Assembly: GCF_001422045.1 (NCBI RefSeq)
Contig: NZ_LMLW01000001.1
Location: forward strand, 504,972 to 568,971
Direction of reading: 5' to 3'
Length of the DNA stretch: 64,000 nt
Source of the DNA: Sphingomonas sp. Leaf242
Lineage (GTDB): Bacteria > Pseudomonadota > Alphaproteobacteria > Sphingomonadales > Sphingomonadaceae
Positions 45,185-53,471 of the stretch are shown here, in pieces. Below the pieces are notes generated by a model. The model ran no database searches. It saw only the letters and a program-made list of their open reading frames with translations, and was not told where the DNA came from. Positions within the stretch are counted from its first letter, which is position 1, and every line of letters starts with the position of its first letter. The position numbers were made by a program, and so were the translations under genes.

Positions 45185-46552
45185 ATGATCAAGTTTTCGT
45201 CTTCGTCGAAGCGCACGACGCCGGGGCGCAAGCTCGCCATGACCATCCTGCTGGGGCTGCTGCTGTCCATACCGCTCTTCGCCACGTACCTGCTGGTCTA
45301 TGACCGCGAGAGCCAGTCGCAGGTCGCGCGCACGTCGATCGTCGAGGGCTGGGGTGGCCCGCAGCGCATCGCCGGGCCGTTCCTGGTCATTCCGTTCAGC
45401 CGCGTGGTGACGCGCGATACGGTCGAAAGCGGGCGCACCGTCCGACGGACCGATCATGAGGACAAGCTGTTGTTCGTCGCGCCGACGCGCTCGGCGATCC
45501 GTACGCGGATCGATGCGGAACGGCGGCATCGCTCGATCTACGAAGCGGTAGTGTATCGCTCGCGCGTCCAGATCGCCGGCCAGTTTCGCCTGCCCGACTT
45601 CGCGGCACTGAACATCCCGCCGGATAGCCTGCGCCTAGCGGATGCGGAGATTCGTGTCGGGATCGGCAACGCCAAAGGACTTGCGGGGTCGCGGCCAGCG
45701 ATCCGCGTCGACGGCCGGACGCTGCCGCTGATCCCGGGGGCCAGCCTGGCGACGACCAGCGGCAGCGGCTTCACCGGGCGGGGGCCGATCGCGGCAGGCG
45801 TCGGGGCAGCCAACGCGGCGTTGCTGTTCGATGTCGCGTTCGATCTGCGTGGCAGCGACGAACTCTCGTTCCTGCCCTCCGCCGAACAGACCAGCATCGA
45901 CGCGCTCTCCGCCTGGCCGCACCCGTCGTTCACCGGGGCCTTCCTGCCGAACCGGACACCAGGAGCATCGGCGTTTCCGGCGAACTGGCAGATCGGCAAT
46001 CTTGCGCTGAACCGGTCGGTCGTGACGATCGGCGAGCAGGAGATGGGGGCGGACGATGCGGTGACGATCGGGCTGCTCGACCCGATCAATCTCTATTCTC
46101 AGGTCAATCGCGCGACCAAATACGGCTTCATGTTCATCGGCTTCACATTCCTCGCACTGCTGATGTTCGACATCATCGGCGGCGCGCCGGTGCCGGGCGT
46201 CGCCTATCTGCTGATCGGTGCCGGACTGGTGCTGTTCTTCATTCTGCTGCTGGCACTCGCCGAAGTGATCGGGTTCCTCGGCGCCTATCTGGTCGCCAGC
46301 CTCGCGGTCGTCGCGCTGATCAGCAGCTATTCCGCGGCGATCCTGCACAGCTGGCGGCGGGCGGGCGTGGTCGCGGCGTTGCTCGCCGGGCTCTACGCGG
46401 TCCTTTACGTTCTGCTCAGCCTCGAAGCCTATTCGCTGCTGATCGGCTCGGGCATGCTGTTCGCTGCGTTGGCGGGCGTGATGTACGCCACCCGTCGGAT
46501 CGACTGGGGCGGCGTCGCGGCATCCGACGAGGAGGATGCCGCGCTCGGCTAG
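45185..46552 (+). CDS. creD: CreD family inner membrane protein
   Basis: 455 residues. A single N-terminal membrane segment (~17-38, LAMTILLGLLLSIPLFATYLL) is followed by a large periplasmic beta-rich domain (~40-310) and a cluster of C-terminal membrane helices (~312-432), the CreD layout (E. coli CreD is about 450 residues). Family blocks include RTSIVEGWGGPQRIAGPFLVIPF, RSIYEAVVYRSRVQIAGQF, LLDPINLYSQVNRATKYGFMFIGFTF. CreD is linked to envelope homeostasis and colicin or beta-lactam tolerance under CreBC/BlrAB control, but its reaction is unknown. No creBC gene is in the window. Confidence 0.92.
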   Translation: MIKFSSSSKRTTPGRKLAMTILLGLLLSIPLFATYLLVYDRESQSQVARTSIVEGWGGPQRIAGPFLVIPFSRVVTRDTVESGRTVRRTDHEDKLLFVAPTRSAIRTRIDAERRHRSIYEAVVYRSRVQIAGQFRLPDFAALNIPPDSLRLADAEIRVGIGNAKGLAGSRPAIRVDGRTLPLIPGASLATTSGSGFTGRGPIAAGVGAANAALLFDVAFDLRGSDELSFLPSAEQTSIDALSAWPHPSFTGAFLPNRTPGASAFPANWQIGNLALNRSVVTIGEQEMGADDAVTIGLLDPINLYSQVNRATKYGFMFIGFTFLALLMFDIIGGAPVPGVAYLLIGAGLVLFFILLLALAEVIGFLGAYLVASLAVVALISSYSAAILHSWRRAGVVAALLAGLYAVLYVLLSLEAYSLLIGSGMLFAALAGVMYATRRIDWGGVAASDEEDAALG

Positions 46553-46577
46553 GCGATAGGTCTCAACGCTGCAGGTC

Positions 46578-47306
46578 TCAACGCTGCGATTCCGCAAATT
46601 CCAGGGCATCGCCGATCGTGTCCAGCGTCGGCATCGCACGCGCGGGCAGGGTCTTCCAGCGGACCTTGCCGAGGGTTTCGTCCTCGATCGTGCCGGTCGT
46701 GACCTTGGTCCGGTGGGTCAGATAATTCGCGCTGAACAGTTCGGTCTCGCCACTGCCGCGATGGGTGTAGTCGCGGTCGAAGCCAATGAGCCGGAAGTGT
46801 GCGCCGTCCCAGCGAAACGACAGGGTGTTGGTGCTGGTCCCCCAGCCGCCCATGCTGCGCCAGACACCCAGCCGAAGACGGATGATGCCGGCGCTGACCG
46901 TCAGGCCGTCGTCGCCGAGCGGATCGTCCATATACGGATCTTCGAGCCGCGGGATGACGGCGGCGTTGACGACCCGCAGCGTGTATCCAGCCGGAGCACC
47001 AACCGCAGCGATTAGCACGCGCGGGTTGGTATCGAGCGGCCCTGCTCCGCGATCATGACCGATCACGCAACGTTTGTCCGCGCCCCTCAGCACCGCGACG
47101 ATATCGGGACGGCCGTCCTTGTCGAGATCGGCCCGCACGGATCGTTCCACCTTCCACCCGGGCGGGGCGAAGCCAGCTGCGGAGGCGGCGACACGTCCCG
47201 GTTTCGGTAACGCGGGCAGCGTCATCGGCGGAATTTCCAGCGCCTCGCCGGGCGAGGACGGTTGGGTTACAGCGATGCAGATCGCAGCGGCAGCAAGAGC
47301 AGGCAT
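46578..47306 (-). CDS. Secreted hypothetical protein with FG-GAP-like segment
   Basis: 242 residues from ATG 47306, which gives a short signal-like N-terminus (MPALAAAAICIAVTQ); the open frame extends 58 codons upstream without support. A VCBS/FG-GAP-like calcium motif DLDKDGRPDIVAVLRG is near residue 65. The C-terminal part (GGWGTSTNTLSFRWDG, FRLIGFDRDYTHRGSGET) resembles uncharacterised secreted proteins of proteobacteria. Convergent to creD with 25 bp between stops. Function unknown. Confidence 0.6.
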   Translation of the reverse strand: MPALAAAAICIAVTQPSSPGEALEIPPMTLPALPKPGRVAASAAGFAPPGWKVERSVRADLDKDGRPDIVAVLRGADKRCVIGHDRGAGPLDTNPRVLIAAVGAPAGYTLRVVNAAVIPRLEDPYMDDPLGDDGLTVSAGIIRLRLGVWRSMGGWGTSTNTLSFRWDGAHFRLIGFDRDYTHRGSGETELFSANYLTHRTKVTTGTIEDETLGKVRWKTLPARAMPTLDTIGDALEFAESQR

Positions 47307-48040
47307 TGTCGCGTATCCTGTCGATGGGGGGGCATACGGGCGGCGGTTTGAGCACGAGCAGACGTTCGACCCAACGTACCAACTTCCGCAGCCTACAGCT
47401 GCGCCGACGGGATCAGAAGCGCGAGGTTGGGACTGCGGCAAAGAATTCGCGGTGGCAGAATCCATCGGCGAGGCTGGCACCTGAGTCCGACCAGCCGATC
47501 ATCACCGACTTACTGACGGGCAGATAACCACGGTCGGCATCGAGCCGTTTTGCAGAACGGCGCAGGCTTGGCGTATATAGCGGCATACCCCGTGACCGAG
47601 TCACGCACGCAAACAGAAAGACCGCTGTGGCAATGCGTCTGCGCCTTCTATTGGGTAAGCGCCACGAGGCCGGCGCCGAGGATGGTTTTGGCCAAAGCCT
47701 ATTTGAGGATCTGCAGTTCCTGTTCAGGTTCCTGCAGTGTCGGCGGCGTATCGTTGTCTGGTGTCGTCCGTCGACGAACGAAGCCGCCACTATCGCCGCG
47801 CACCCCGTCTTTGGGAGGTTCGGCGATGCTACTGTCGCAGTGGCGGATGTCGACGGGGCAAGATGGATCGTACGCGAAAACGATTTTTACGGCTGGCCCG
47901 ACCCGCCGCGCTACGCCTTTTTCGCGGTCGAGGGCGATCGGATCACTGCAACCGGCGGCTTTACGTTTTGGGTGAAGGCGTGGTCTTATCCCTGCGCGGA
48001 TAGGAGCGCTGGTACGGTCGTGTAGAACGCCGCACCGTCA
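47307..48040. other. Poorly coding region with one weak gene candidate
   Basis: 734 bp between two leftward secreted-protein genes. The only candidate is the frame 47627-48025 (listed separately). No palindrome, RNA gene or promoter was recognised. Confidence 0.4.
47627..48025 (+). CDS. Possible small hypothetical protein
   Basis: 132 codons from GTG 47627. The second half looks protein-like (VAVADVDGARWIVRENDF, PPRYAFFAVEGDRITATGG, FTFWVKAWSYP), with hydrophobic and aromatic patterning that a shadow frame rarely gives. The first half is unremarkable and there is no ribosome site, so it may be a decayed remnant. No family recognised. Confidence 0.3.
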   Translation: MAMRLRLLLGKRHEAGAEDGFGQSLFEDLQFLFRFLQCRRRIVVWCRPSTNEAATIAAHPVFGRFGDATVAVADVDGARWIVRENDFYGWPDPPRYAFFAVEGDRITATGGFTFWVKAWSYPCADRSAGTVV

Positions 48041-48613
48041 TCATCGTCGGCGCGCTGCAGCGCGCACACGCCCCTTGCGGTCGATCACGGCCCAACGTCC
48101 GCCGCCCATAGTGGAATGTTCGTCGTCGAGCCTTTGCTCCTTGCATCCGGTGCAGACCTCGGCCCGACCATGATCGAACGGATAGCCCCAGTTATATCCG
48201 GTCACGAGAACGGGACGCAGGGCGTGATCATAATAGATGAGCTTGCCGTGGCGAAGTCCGCGTACCAGCCCCTCCCTGAAATAGTCCGGGCCGTTGTCGA
48301 GGATGAAGACGGTCGCGGCTCGCCCGTCTCGCCTGACATAGGCGATGCCACCGCAGCTTCCGGCACCTCCTATGCGGACCTCCGCCAGACCGCCTTCGAA
48401 GGTCATCCGCGCGAGATGTGCCGGGTCGATATGCGGTACGTCATCCTCGATCCGTGCGCAGGGTCCGTGTGGTTCCAACTCGCCGCCCCGCGCCGCATAG
48501 GCGCAATCTAGCGGAAAGGCCGTTGCTGACGGGGGGGCCGCAAGCAGCGTCACGGCGAGCACAGCGATCACGATACCCGGTCTTCCGGCGCGGCCTGCGG
48601 ATCGTTCTTGCAC
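48041..48613 (-). CDS. Secreted hypothetical protein
   Basis: About 190 residues. GTG 48613 places a signal peptide at the start (PGIVIAVLAVTLLAAPPSATA, about residues 12-32); an ATG at 48709 would add 32 unsupported residues and overlap the divergent gene's leader. The mature part has Cys pairs (FPLDCAYAARGG, GPCARIED, GAGSCGGIAYVRRDG, EVCTGCKEQR) suggesting disulfides, plus short repeats like those of WG-type beta-rich proteins (GLRHGKLIYYDHALRPVL, RWAVIDRKGRVRAA). Family and function unknown. Divergent from the ketosynthase cassette. Confidence 0.6.
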   Translation of the reverse strand: MQERSAGRAGRPGIVIAVLAVTLLAAPPSATAFPLDCAYAARGGELEPHGPCARIEDDVPHIDPAHLARMTFEGGLAEVRIGGAGSCGGIAYVRRDGRAATVFILDNGPDYFREGLVRGLRHGKLIYYDHALRPVLVTGYNWGYPFDHGRAEVCTGCKEQRLDDEHSTMGGGRWAVIDRKGRVRAAARRR

Positions 48614-48744
48614 CGGACGATAATCATACGGAAACTTCCCTGCCGTTTGAAACGTGTCCGAACATCGATACCGCCCGCCGTAACAGTCGCCCGTGCTGAT
48701 ATGCCGCATTGACCCAAGATAAGCGACCGCGCCATGGTGACGTC

Positions 48745-49884
48745 ATGCGCGACGCCTTCATCACTCGCACCGCCCAATTCTTGCCTGGGCCACCGATCAG
48801 CAACGCGGCGATGGGCGATCATATCGGACACCTGTCCCCACAATCGGATCGCCTGGGACGGCTGGTGCTGCGGCAGAACCGCATTCGCACCCGCCATTAT
48901 GCGATCCGGGCCGATGGCACCACCGACTGGACGCTGGCGACCCTTGCTGCGGAGGCGGTTCGCGCGCTGCTGGCGGATGCGGAGATCGACCGGCGGGAGA
49001 TCGGCTATCTCGCTACCGCGACGACGCAGAACGATCTGCTGGTGCCCGGGCTGGCAAGCGGGGTCCACGCCGCGTCGGGTCTGCCGCCGCTGGAGATCGC
49101 GAGCCTGCAGAGCGTCTGCGCCAGTGCGATGATGGCACTGAAATCGACCGCGCTGCAGATCCGTGCGGGCGAGCACCGCGCCGGTATTGCCGTCGGCGCC
49201 GAGTTTGCCAGCCGCTATTTTCGCCCCGGCCAATATCGCGGCACGGCCACGCTAGGCGAAGACGGCACGCTGCCTGCCGACGCCGAATTCCTGCGCTGGA
49301 CCTTGAGCGACGGCGCGGCCGCGCTGGTCGTCGAGGATCGGCCGGCACAGAGCGGCCTGTCGCTGCGCATCGACTGGATATCGGTGCGCTCGTTCGCCGA
49401 TCGTTTCGGCCCGTGCATGACCGGCGGCAGCGCGCCCGGCCCAGGCGGCGCGGTCCTGCCGTGGAGCCTGCACGATGGCGCCGAGGCCGCCGCGCGCGCC
49501 GGCGCGTTTCAGCTGAGACAGGACGTCGACACACTGCACCGGATGCTGCCGGTATGGCTGGGCGAATTGATGCGGCTGGTCGACGAAGGCAAGGTCGACA
49601 CTGGTAAGGTCGACTGGTTCTTGTGCCATTTCTCCGCGCATTCGTTGCGCGAGGAGATGGTCCGGCTGGCCGAGCGGGCAGGGTGCATGATTCCCGAGGA
49701 GCGGTGGTTCACCAACCTCTACGACAAGGGCAATGTCGGTGCGGCGGCGCTGTTCCTGTTGCTCGACGACCTGATGCGCTCAGGGCGGCTCGTACCCGGC
49801 CAACGAATCCTGTGCGCCGTACCCGAAAGCGGCCAGTGCGTGATGGCGTATGCGGCGTTGACCGTGGTGGAGGGGGAAAGATGA
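48745..49884 (+). CDS. KAS III (FabH)-like ketosynthase of a three-gene cassette
   Basis: 379-residue thiolase-fold protein of the beta-ketoacyl-ACP synthase III superfamily. ATG 48745 (MRDAFITRTAQFLPG) is preferred to a TTG 12 codons earlier. The catalytic triad is intact: Cys125 in LQSVCASAMMA, His295 in CHFSAHS and Asn330 in DKGNVGAAALF. Compared with housekeeping FabH (~320) it is longer, with an insert around 205-265 and a CHFSAHS instead of PHQAN context, pointing to a secondary-metabolite type that condenses or forms an ester of an acyl thioester. Its stop overlaps the next start (ATGA), coupling it to a diiron-type protein. Product unknown; not a fatty-acid elongation gene by context. 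Confidence 0.85.
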   Translation: MRDAFITRTAQFLPGPPISNAAMGDHIGHLSPQSDRLGRLVLRQNRIRTRHYAIRADGTTDWTLATLAAEAVRALLADAEIDRREIGYLATATTQNDLLVPGLASGVHAASGLPPLEIASLQSVCASAMMALKSTALQIRAGEHRAGIAVGAEFASRYFRPGQYRGTATLGEDGTLPADAEFLRWTLSDGAAALVVEDRPAQSGLSLRIDWISVRSFADRFGPCMTGGSAPGPGGAVLPWSLHDGAEAAARAGAFQLRQDVDTLHRMLPVWLGELMRLVDEGKVDTGKVDWFLCHFSAHSLREEMVRLAERAGCMIPEERWFTNLYDKGNVGAAALFLLLDDLMRSGRLVPGQRILCAVPESGQCVMAYAALTVVEGER

Positions 49885-50561
49885 GCATGACCGACCAGAT
49901 CGAGGCGACCAACCGCGGCCTCGCGCGCGTATGGATAGAATTCGAAAGTGCGCTGATCCAGGTGCCGGTGATCGCGCGTCTGACCGGTGGGCGCCTGCGC
50001 CTCGAGGAGTATCGCAGCCTGCTGCGCAACCTGCGTCAACAGGTGGTGGAGGGTGGCCGCTGGATCAGTCGTGCCGCGTCCAGCTTCGGTCCGGCGCACG
50101 AGGACCTGCGGGCGATGTTCATCACCCATGCCGCCGCCGAGCATCGCGACTATCGCCTGCTCGAACAGAATTACGTCGCCGCCGGTGGCACGCTCGAGGA
50201 GATCCGGTCGGCGCCCAAGAATATCGGGACCGAGGCACTGAGCGCGTTCATGTATCAGGCGGCATCGCAACCCGACCCGGTCGGTCTGCTCGGCGCGATG
50301 TTCATCATCGAAAGCCTCGGCAATCGCCTGGCCGGACCGTGGGCGGACAAGCTTGCCGCACAGCTCGACCTCGCGCCCGATGCGCTGACGTTCCTGCGGT
50401 ATCATGGCGAGAACGACGTCGCGCATATGGCCGAGTTCGACCACGCTCTGACGTTGGCGGTGGGGTCCGGCGGCGAGGCGGCATCCGCGACGATCGTCCG
50501 CCATGCGCAAATCGTGGCGCGGCTGTACCGGCTGCAGCTCGAGGAGCTGGACAATGGCTGA
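49881..50561 (+). CDS. Haem-oxygenase-like diiron (TenA/HDO-fold) protein
   Basis: 226 residues, all-helical, of the iron-containing redox enzyme/TenA-like superfamily that includes UndA, BesC and SznF-type oxidases. Candidate metal ligands are Glu57 (VVEGGRW), His83/Glu87/His88 (THAAAEHRD), Glu144 (FIIESLG) and the late HxxxDxxH motif at His175, Asp179 and His182 (YHGENDVAHMAEFD), which matches the pattern of diiron HDOs. Start ATG overlaps the ketosynthase stop. HDO members oxidise fatty acids or amino acids using O2, for example decarboxylating or cleaving. Acting on the product of the adjacent ketosynthase is inference. Confidence 0.78.
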   Translation: MSMTDQIEATNRGLARVWIEFESALIQVPVIARLTGGRLRLEEYRSLLRNLRQQVVEGGRWISRAASSFGPAHEDLRAMFITHAAAEHRDYRLLEQNYVAAGGTLEEIRSAPKNIGTEALSAFMYQAASQPDPVGLLGAMFIIESLGNRLAGPWADKLAAQLDLAPDALTFLRYHGENDVAHMAEFDHALTLAVGSGGEAASATIVRHAQIVARLYRLQLEELDNG

Positions 50562-51450
50562 GTATGCCGCCCCCGGCCATGATCCGAACGATCCCGACCC
50601 CTGGCTGGCGCTGGCGTTGGACCGCTCGCTGCCGTTCGAGCCCATAGCCAAGGCGGCGTTGATCCGGGACCAATCCTCGCGCTGTCGCCAGTTCTTGCTT
50701 CCGCTGGTGCGGCCGTTCGCCCGGCTGACGATCATCTTCGCCCAGCTGGTCCACACGATCAGCCCGCGCTGGCCCCATGCGCCCAAGTTCCTGCACCGGT
50801 CGATCGCACTGGGCATGAAGCATTTCCTGTCGCGCGACGCCAATCTGCTGATCCTGCGTCACTTCCACCTTGGTGCGCAGGTCCTGCGGTTCATCTCGGA
50901 CAATGCCACGCCGGGTTTCCATCCGCCGCTGAAACCCATGACGCCGCGTCGGATCGACGATGTGCGCGAGGACCTGTTCCTCAATCACGATCTCAACATC
51001 TACAATTATCTGATCGGCCTCAATCGTGAGCTAGAGCGACGCGGCACCAGCGTCGAGCGCGTCGACAGGATTGATTTCTCCGCGATCACCGACGAGATCG
51101 TGCTCGATCCGTTGCCCAACGGCCGCCTCAACATCGTCGATCTACAGACCGCGATCGAGCTTTACACGCCGGCCTATGCGATGCTGCTGACCGATCGCGA
51201 TTTCTGGCGTGCCGCCAATTCGCTGCAGCTCGACGAGACGATCGGTCTCTACGTGGCGCGGCTGACGGGCGAGGAAAAACATCTGGCGATGATCAATAAT
51301 CGCCACCCGCTCGTGCCCTTCTCAACGTTGGGTGCCGGTTTCCGGCTCGTGCTGCACGGACTGTCGACCGAGGTGCTTCACGGTTTTCTGCGTGAACTCA
51401 AAGCGCGCCAGCGCGATCAGCCGATGCCGGCTGCGACTACCGCTCCATAA
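50554..51450 (+). CDS. Unknown third protein of the ketosynthase/diiron cassette
   Basis: 298 residues; ATG 50554 overlaps the preceding stop by 8 bases. No family recognised with confidence. It has a hydrophobic stretch at ~45-70 (FLLPLVRPFARLTIIFAQLV) that may be a membrane-associated helix, and His/Asp-rich segments HFLSRDANLLILRHFHLGAQ, EDLFLNHDLNIYNYLIGLN and TGEEKHLAMINNRHPLV that could bind metal. The tight coupling suggests it works on the same product, for example as a lipid-binding or second oxidative component. This is inference; a structure search would decide. Confidence 0.7.
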   Translation: MAEYAAPGHDPNDPDPWLALALDRSLPFEPIAKAALIRDQSSRCRQFLLPLVRPFARLTIIFAQLVHTISPRWPHAPKFLHRSIALGMKHFLSRDANLLILRHFHLGAQVLRFISDNATPGFHPPLKPMTPRRIDDVREDLFLNHDLNIYNYLIGLNRELERRGTSVERVDRIDFSAITDEIVLDPLPNGRLNIVDLQTAIELYTPAYAMLLTDRDFWRAANSLQLDETIGLYVARLTGEEKHLAMINNRHPLVPFSTLGAGFRLVLHGLSTEVLHGFLRELKARQRDQPMPAATTAP

Positions 51451-51888
51451 GGCTCCGAGCTTCCGCGTGCCGGGGAAACGGTAAAATACTCACGGCTGTT
51501 GGTCCCTTCGGCAGTGCTCGCGCGCCAACTTGAACAGACGATCATGATCGTCTCGCTGTACCCTTCGCTAGCGGTGCTTAACCTCGGTGACAGGGTGTAC
51601 CGACGACACCCGCCGATCGAGATGGGCGGCTGGTTGTTGATGGTCTTCGTCATACCGGCCGCTGCCCGAGCAGGCCAGTTCGCCCTGCTCGTATCGACGC
51701 TGTGGCAATGCGGCAAAGGCCTGCGATGCTCCGGCACCGTTCGCAAAGTGGCATCAGATCGCCGACTGGTGCCGCTACAGAGTATCGGCTTGGGTTCGAT
51801 CGATATCTCCGGCATGATCGATGCCATGGCCCAAACCCCGTCTCTCACCTTCCTGCCCGATCCGGACCGCGCTTCGACGACCGGCCCC
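51451..51888. other. Intergenic region with a perfect 18-bp palindrome
   Basis: About 440 bp. AGACGATCATGATCGTCT at 51536-51553 is a perfect palindrome. The in-frame open extension of the next gene covers part of this region but has no credible start signal. No other structure. Confidence 0.45.
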
Positions 51889-52503
51889 GTGCGCGTGAGC
51901 GTTCCCGTGCGCCTTGCCGCTGCGCTGCTGCTTGCCACGGGTGCCGCTCCGGCCGCCGCGTGGGAACCGGTTGCGCTTCCCAATGCGGTCAAGGCCAAGC
52001 TGCCTGCCGGATATATCGCACGCGTGGCGTCCTGCAGTCGTACTTTGGACCCACCGCAGCCGATCTGTATCGTTGTCGTCGCACGGCCTGACGAAGGCGG
52101 ACAGCCGGGGGGCGCGGTGCGAAAAGCGCCCGCTCGTCCATTGCTGGTCTATCGCCTTTCGGGCGGCGTCGCCAAGCTGATCGTCCGTAACGACCGCATC
52201 GTGCTGCGTCGCGACGAAGGCGGACAATGCGACCCGGTCGAAGACGCCGGCCATATCGCGATCAAACGCCGTTACTTCACGCTCGAGAGCGGGGTCGCGT
52301 GCGGCCAACACTGGACGGACTTCACCACGTTCCGTTTCGATACGGCGCTGCGGTCGTTCGTGTGGCAGAACCGTATCTTCGAATCCTTACGCCTGAACAG
52401 CGACGCTGGACCGAACGCTCAGGCATTGGTCTCCGACGGGCGAAAGGTCACGCGTGCAGACCCGCGGCACCCGATACGACTTGACGCCTATCGTCCGCGA
52501 TGA
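51889..52503 (+). CDS. Secreted hypothetical protein
   Basis: About 204 residues if GTG 51889 is used, which yields a clean signal peptide (VRLAAALLLATGAAPAAA). ATG 51826 is an alternative that adds 21 residues. The mature domain contains Cys residues in ARVASCSRTLDPPQPICIVVV, GGQCDPVEDAG and GVACGQHW, likely disulfide-bonded, with RRYFTLESG and TTFRFDTALRSFVW beta-strand patterns. No family recognised. Convergent to the NAD-kinase-like gene, 74 bp between stops. Similar small secreted proteins lie at 46.6-48.6 kb. Confidence 0.6.
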   Translation: MRVSVPVRLAAALLLATGAAPAAAWEPVALPNAVKAKLPAGYIARVASCSRTLDPPQPICIVVVARPDEGGQPGGAVRKAPARPLLVYRLSGGVAKLIVRNDRIVLRRDEGGQCDPVEDAGHIAIKRRYFTLESGVACGQHWTDFTTFRFDTALRSFVWQNRIFESLRLNSDAGPNAQALVSDGRKVTRADPRHPIRLDAYRPR

Positions 52504-52577
52504 TCGCGCGCTGTCGCGTACCACCAGATAGGGACCGCGCCCCCGCGGCGCGCGGCTGCTGTTACCGTCGCGCGCCG

Positions 52578-53471
52578 TCAACCGGTGATGAGATGTAGGG
52601 TGCGGGTGGCGGGAGCGATGGTGACGCCGCGGCCCCAGTCGAAAGCGAAGAAATCCTGTTCGACGCCATCCGCGAAGATCACCCCGCCGTCGTTCATCCG
52701 CGACGTGACCGCGAGCGGCATGCCCGCGAGCTTGCCGGCCCGTAGCGAGGTCGCGGTCGCCACGCTGGGGAAGGGTTCGCGCACGAAGAAGCCGACCGCG
52801 CGCTCCTGGGGATCGAGCGGGAGCGCGGCATGCGTCGCCTCCATGATCGAGCGTGCCCAGCCCGTGGCGCCGGTCCCCGACGCAACGATCAGCCCACTCG
52901 ACGATTGGTCCTCGGCCTGATCGCCGCACGTGATCCGGTAGCGCGCCGACTGGTGGCTGCGATGACCGACGAACACTTCGTTCAGCGCCAGCAGCCGTTC
53001 GCCGGTATCCAATCGCGCTTCGACCATCGTACGCTGCTCGGCAGGCGCCGCACCCGCGACGCTCGCTGGCAGCAGCGCGGCCAGGCGGGGGAGCGGTATG
53101 CGTACCAAGACGCCGTCGTACAAATCGGGAGCGGGGTTGAGCCCGAGTACGGGCTGCCCGTCGAGATACTTCGCAACGTTGGCGACCAGCCCGTCCTGCC
53201 CGACGGCGACGATTACGTCCTCCGGGCCGAACAGGAATCGATCGAGATCGGCACGAGTGACACTCGCCTGACGCCAGTCGTCAGGGACGAGCGAGCGGGC
53301 CTGCTGCAGCGTCGCGTGGAAGCGGCGGTGCCGATCCTCGATCACGTCGATGTCCTGGCCCCGCGTCTCCAGAAAGAACTTCGCCTGCCCACGCGTCGCG
53401 TGCCGCGCGAGCAGGAGGTCATAGTCGGTCTCTCGGGTAACGAAGACCGCGCGCGGGGCGTTGGTCGCCAT
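52578..53471 (-). CDS. NAD kinase-like protein with altered GGDG motif
   Basis: 297 residues of the NAD kinase/diacylglycerol kinase-like superfamily. The GGDG phosphate-binding motif is GQDG (91-94; AVGQDGLVANVAKYLDG), retaining the Asp but replacing a Gly. The NE motif is kept (LALNEVFVG, Asn164-Glu165), as are the DG and glycine-rich segment SSGLIVASGTGATGW (~191-205). True NAD kinase activity is plausible but not assured. Start ATG overlaps the SPFH stop by one base (TGATG). Third gene of an operon with an NrtR-like regulator and an SPFH protein, which points to an NAD(P)-linked process. Confidence 0.75.
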   Translation of the reverse strand: MATNAPRAVFVTRETDYDLLLARHATRGQAKFFLETRGQDIDVIEDRHRRFHATLQQARSLVPDDWRQASVTRADLDRFLFGPEDVIVAVGQDGLVANVAKYLDGQPVLGLNPAPDLYDGVLVRIPLPRLAALLPASVAGAAPAEQRTMVEARLDTGERLLALNEVFVGHRSHQSARYRITCGDQAEDQSSSGLIVASGTGATGWARSIMEATHAALPLDPQERAVGFFVREPFPSVATATSLRAGKLAGMPLAVTSRMNDGGVIFADGVEQDFFAFDWGRGVTIAPATRTLHLITG

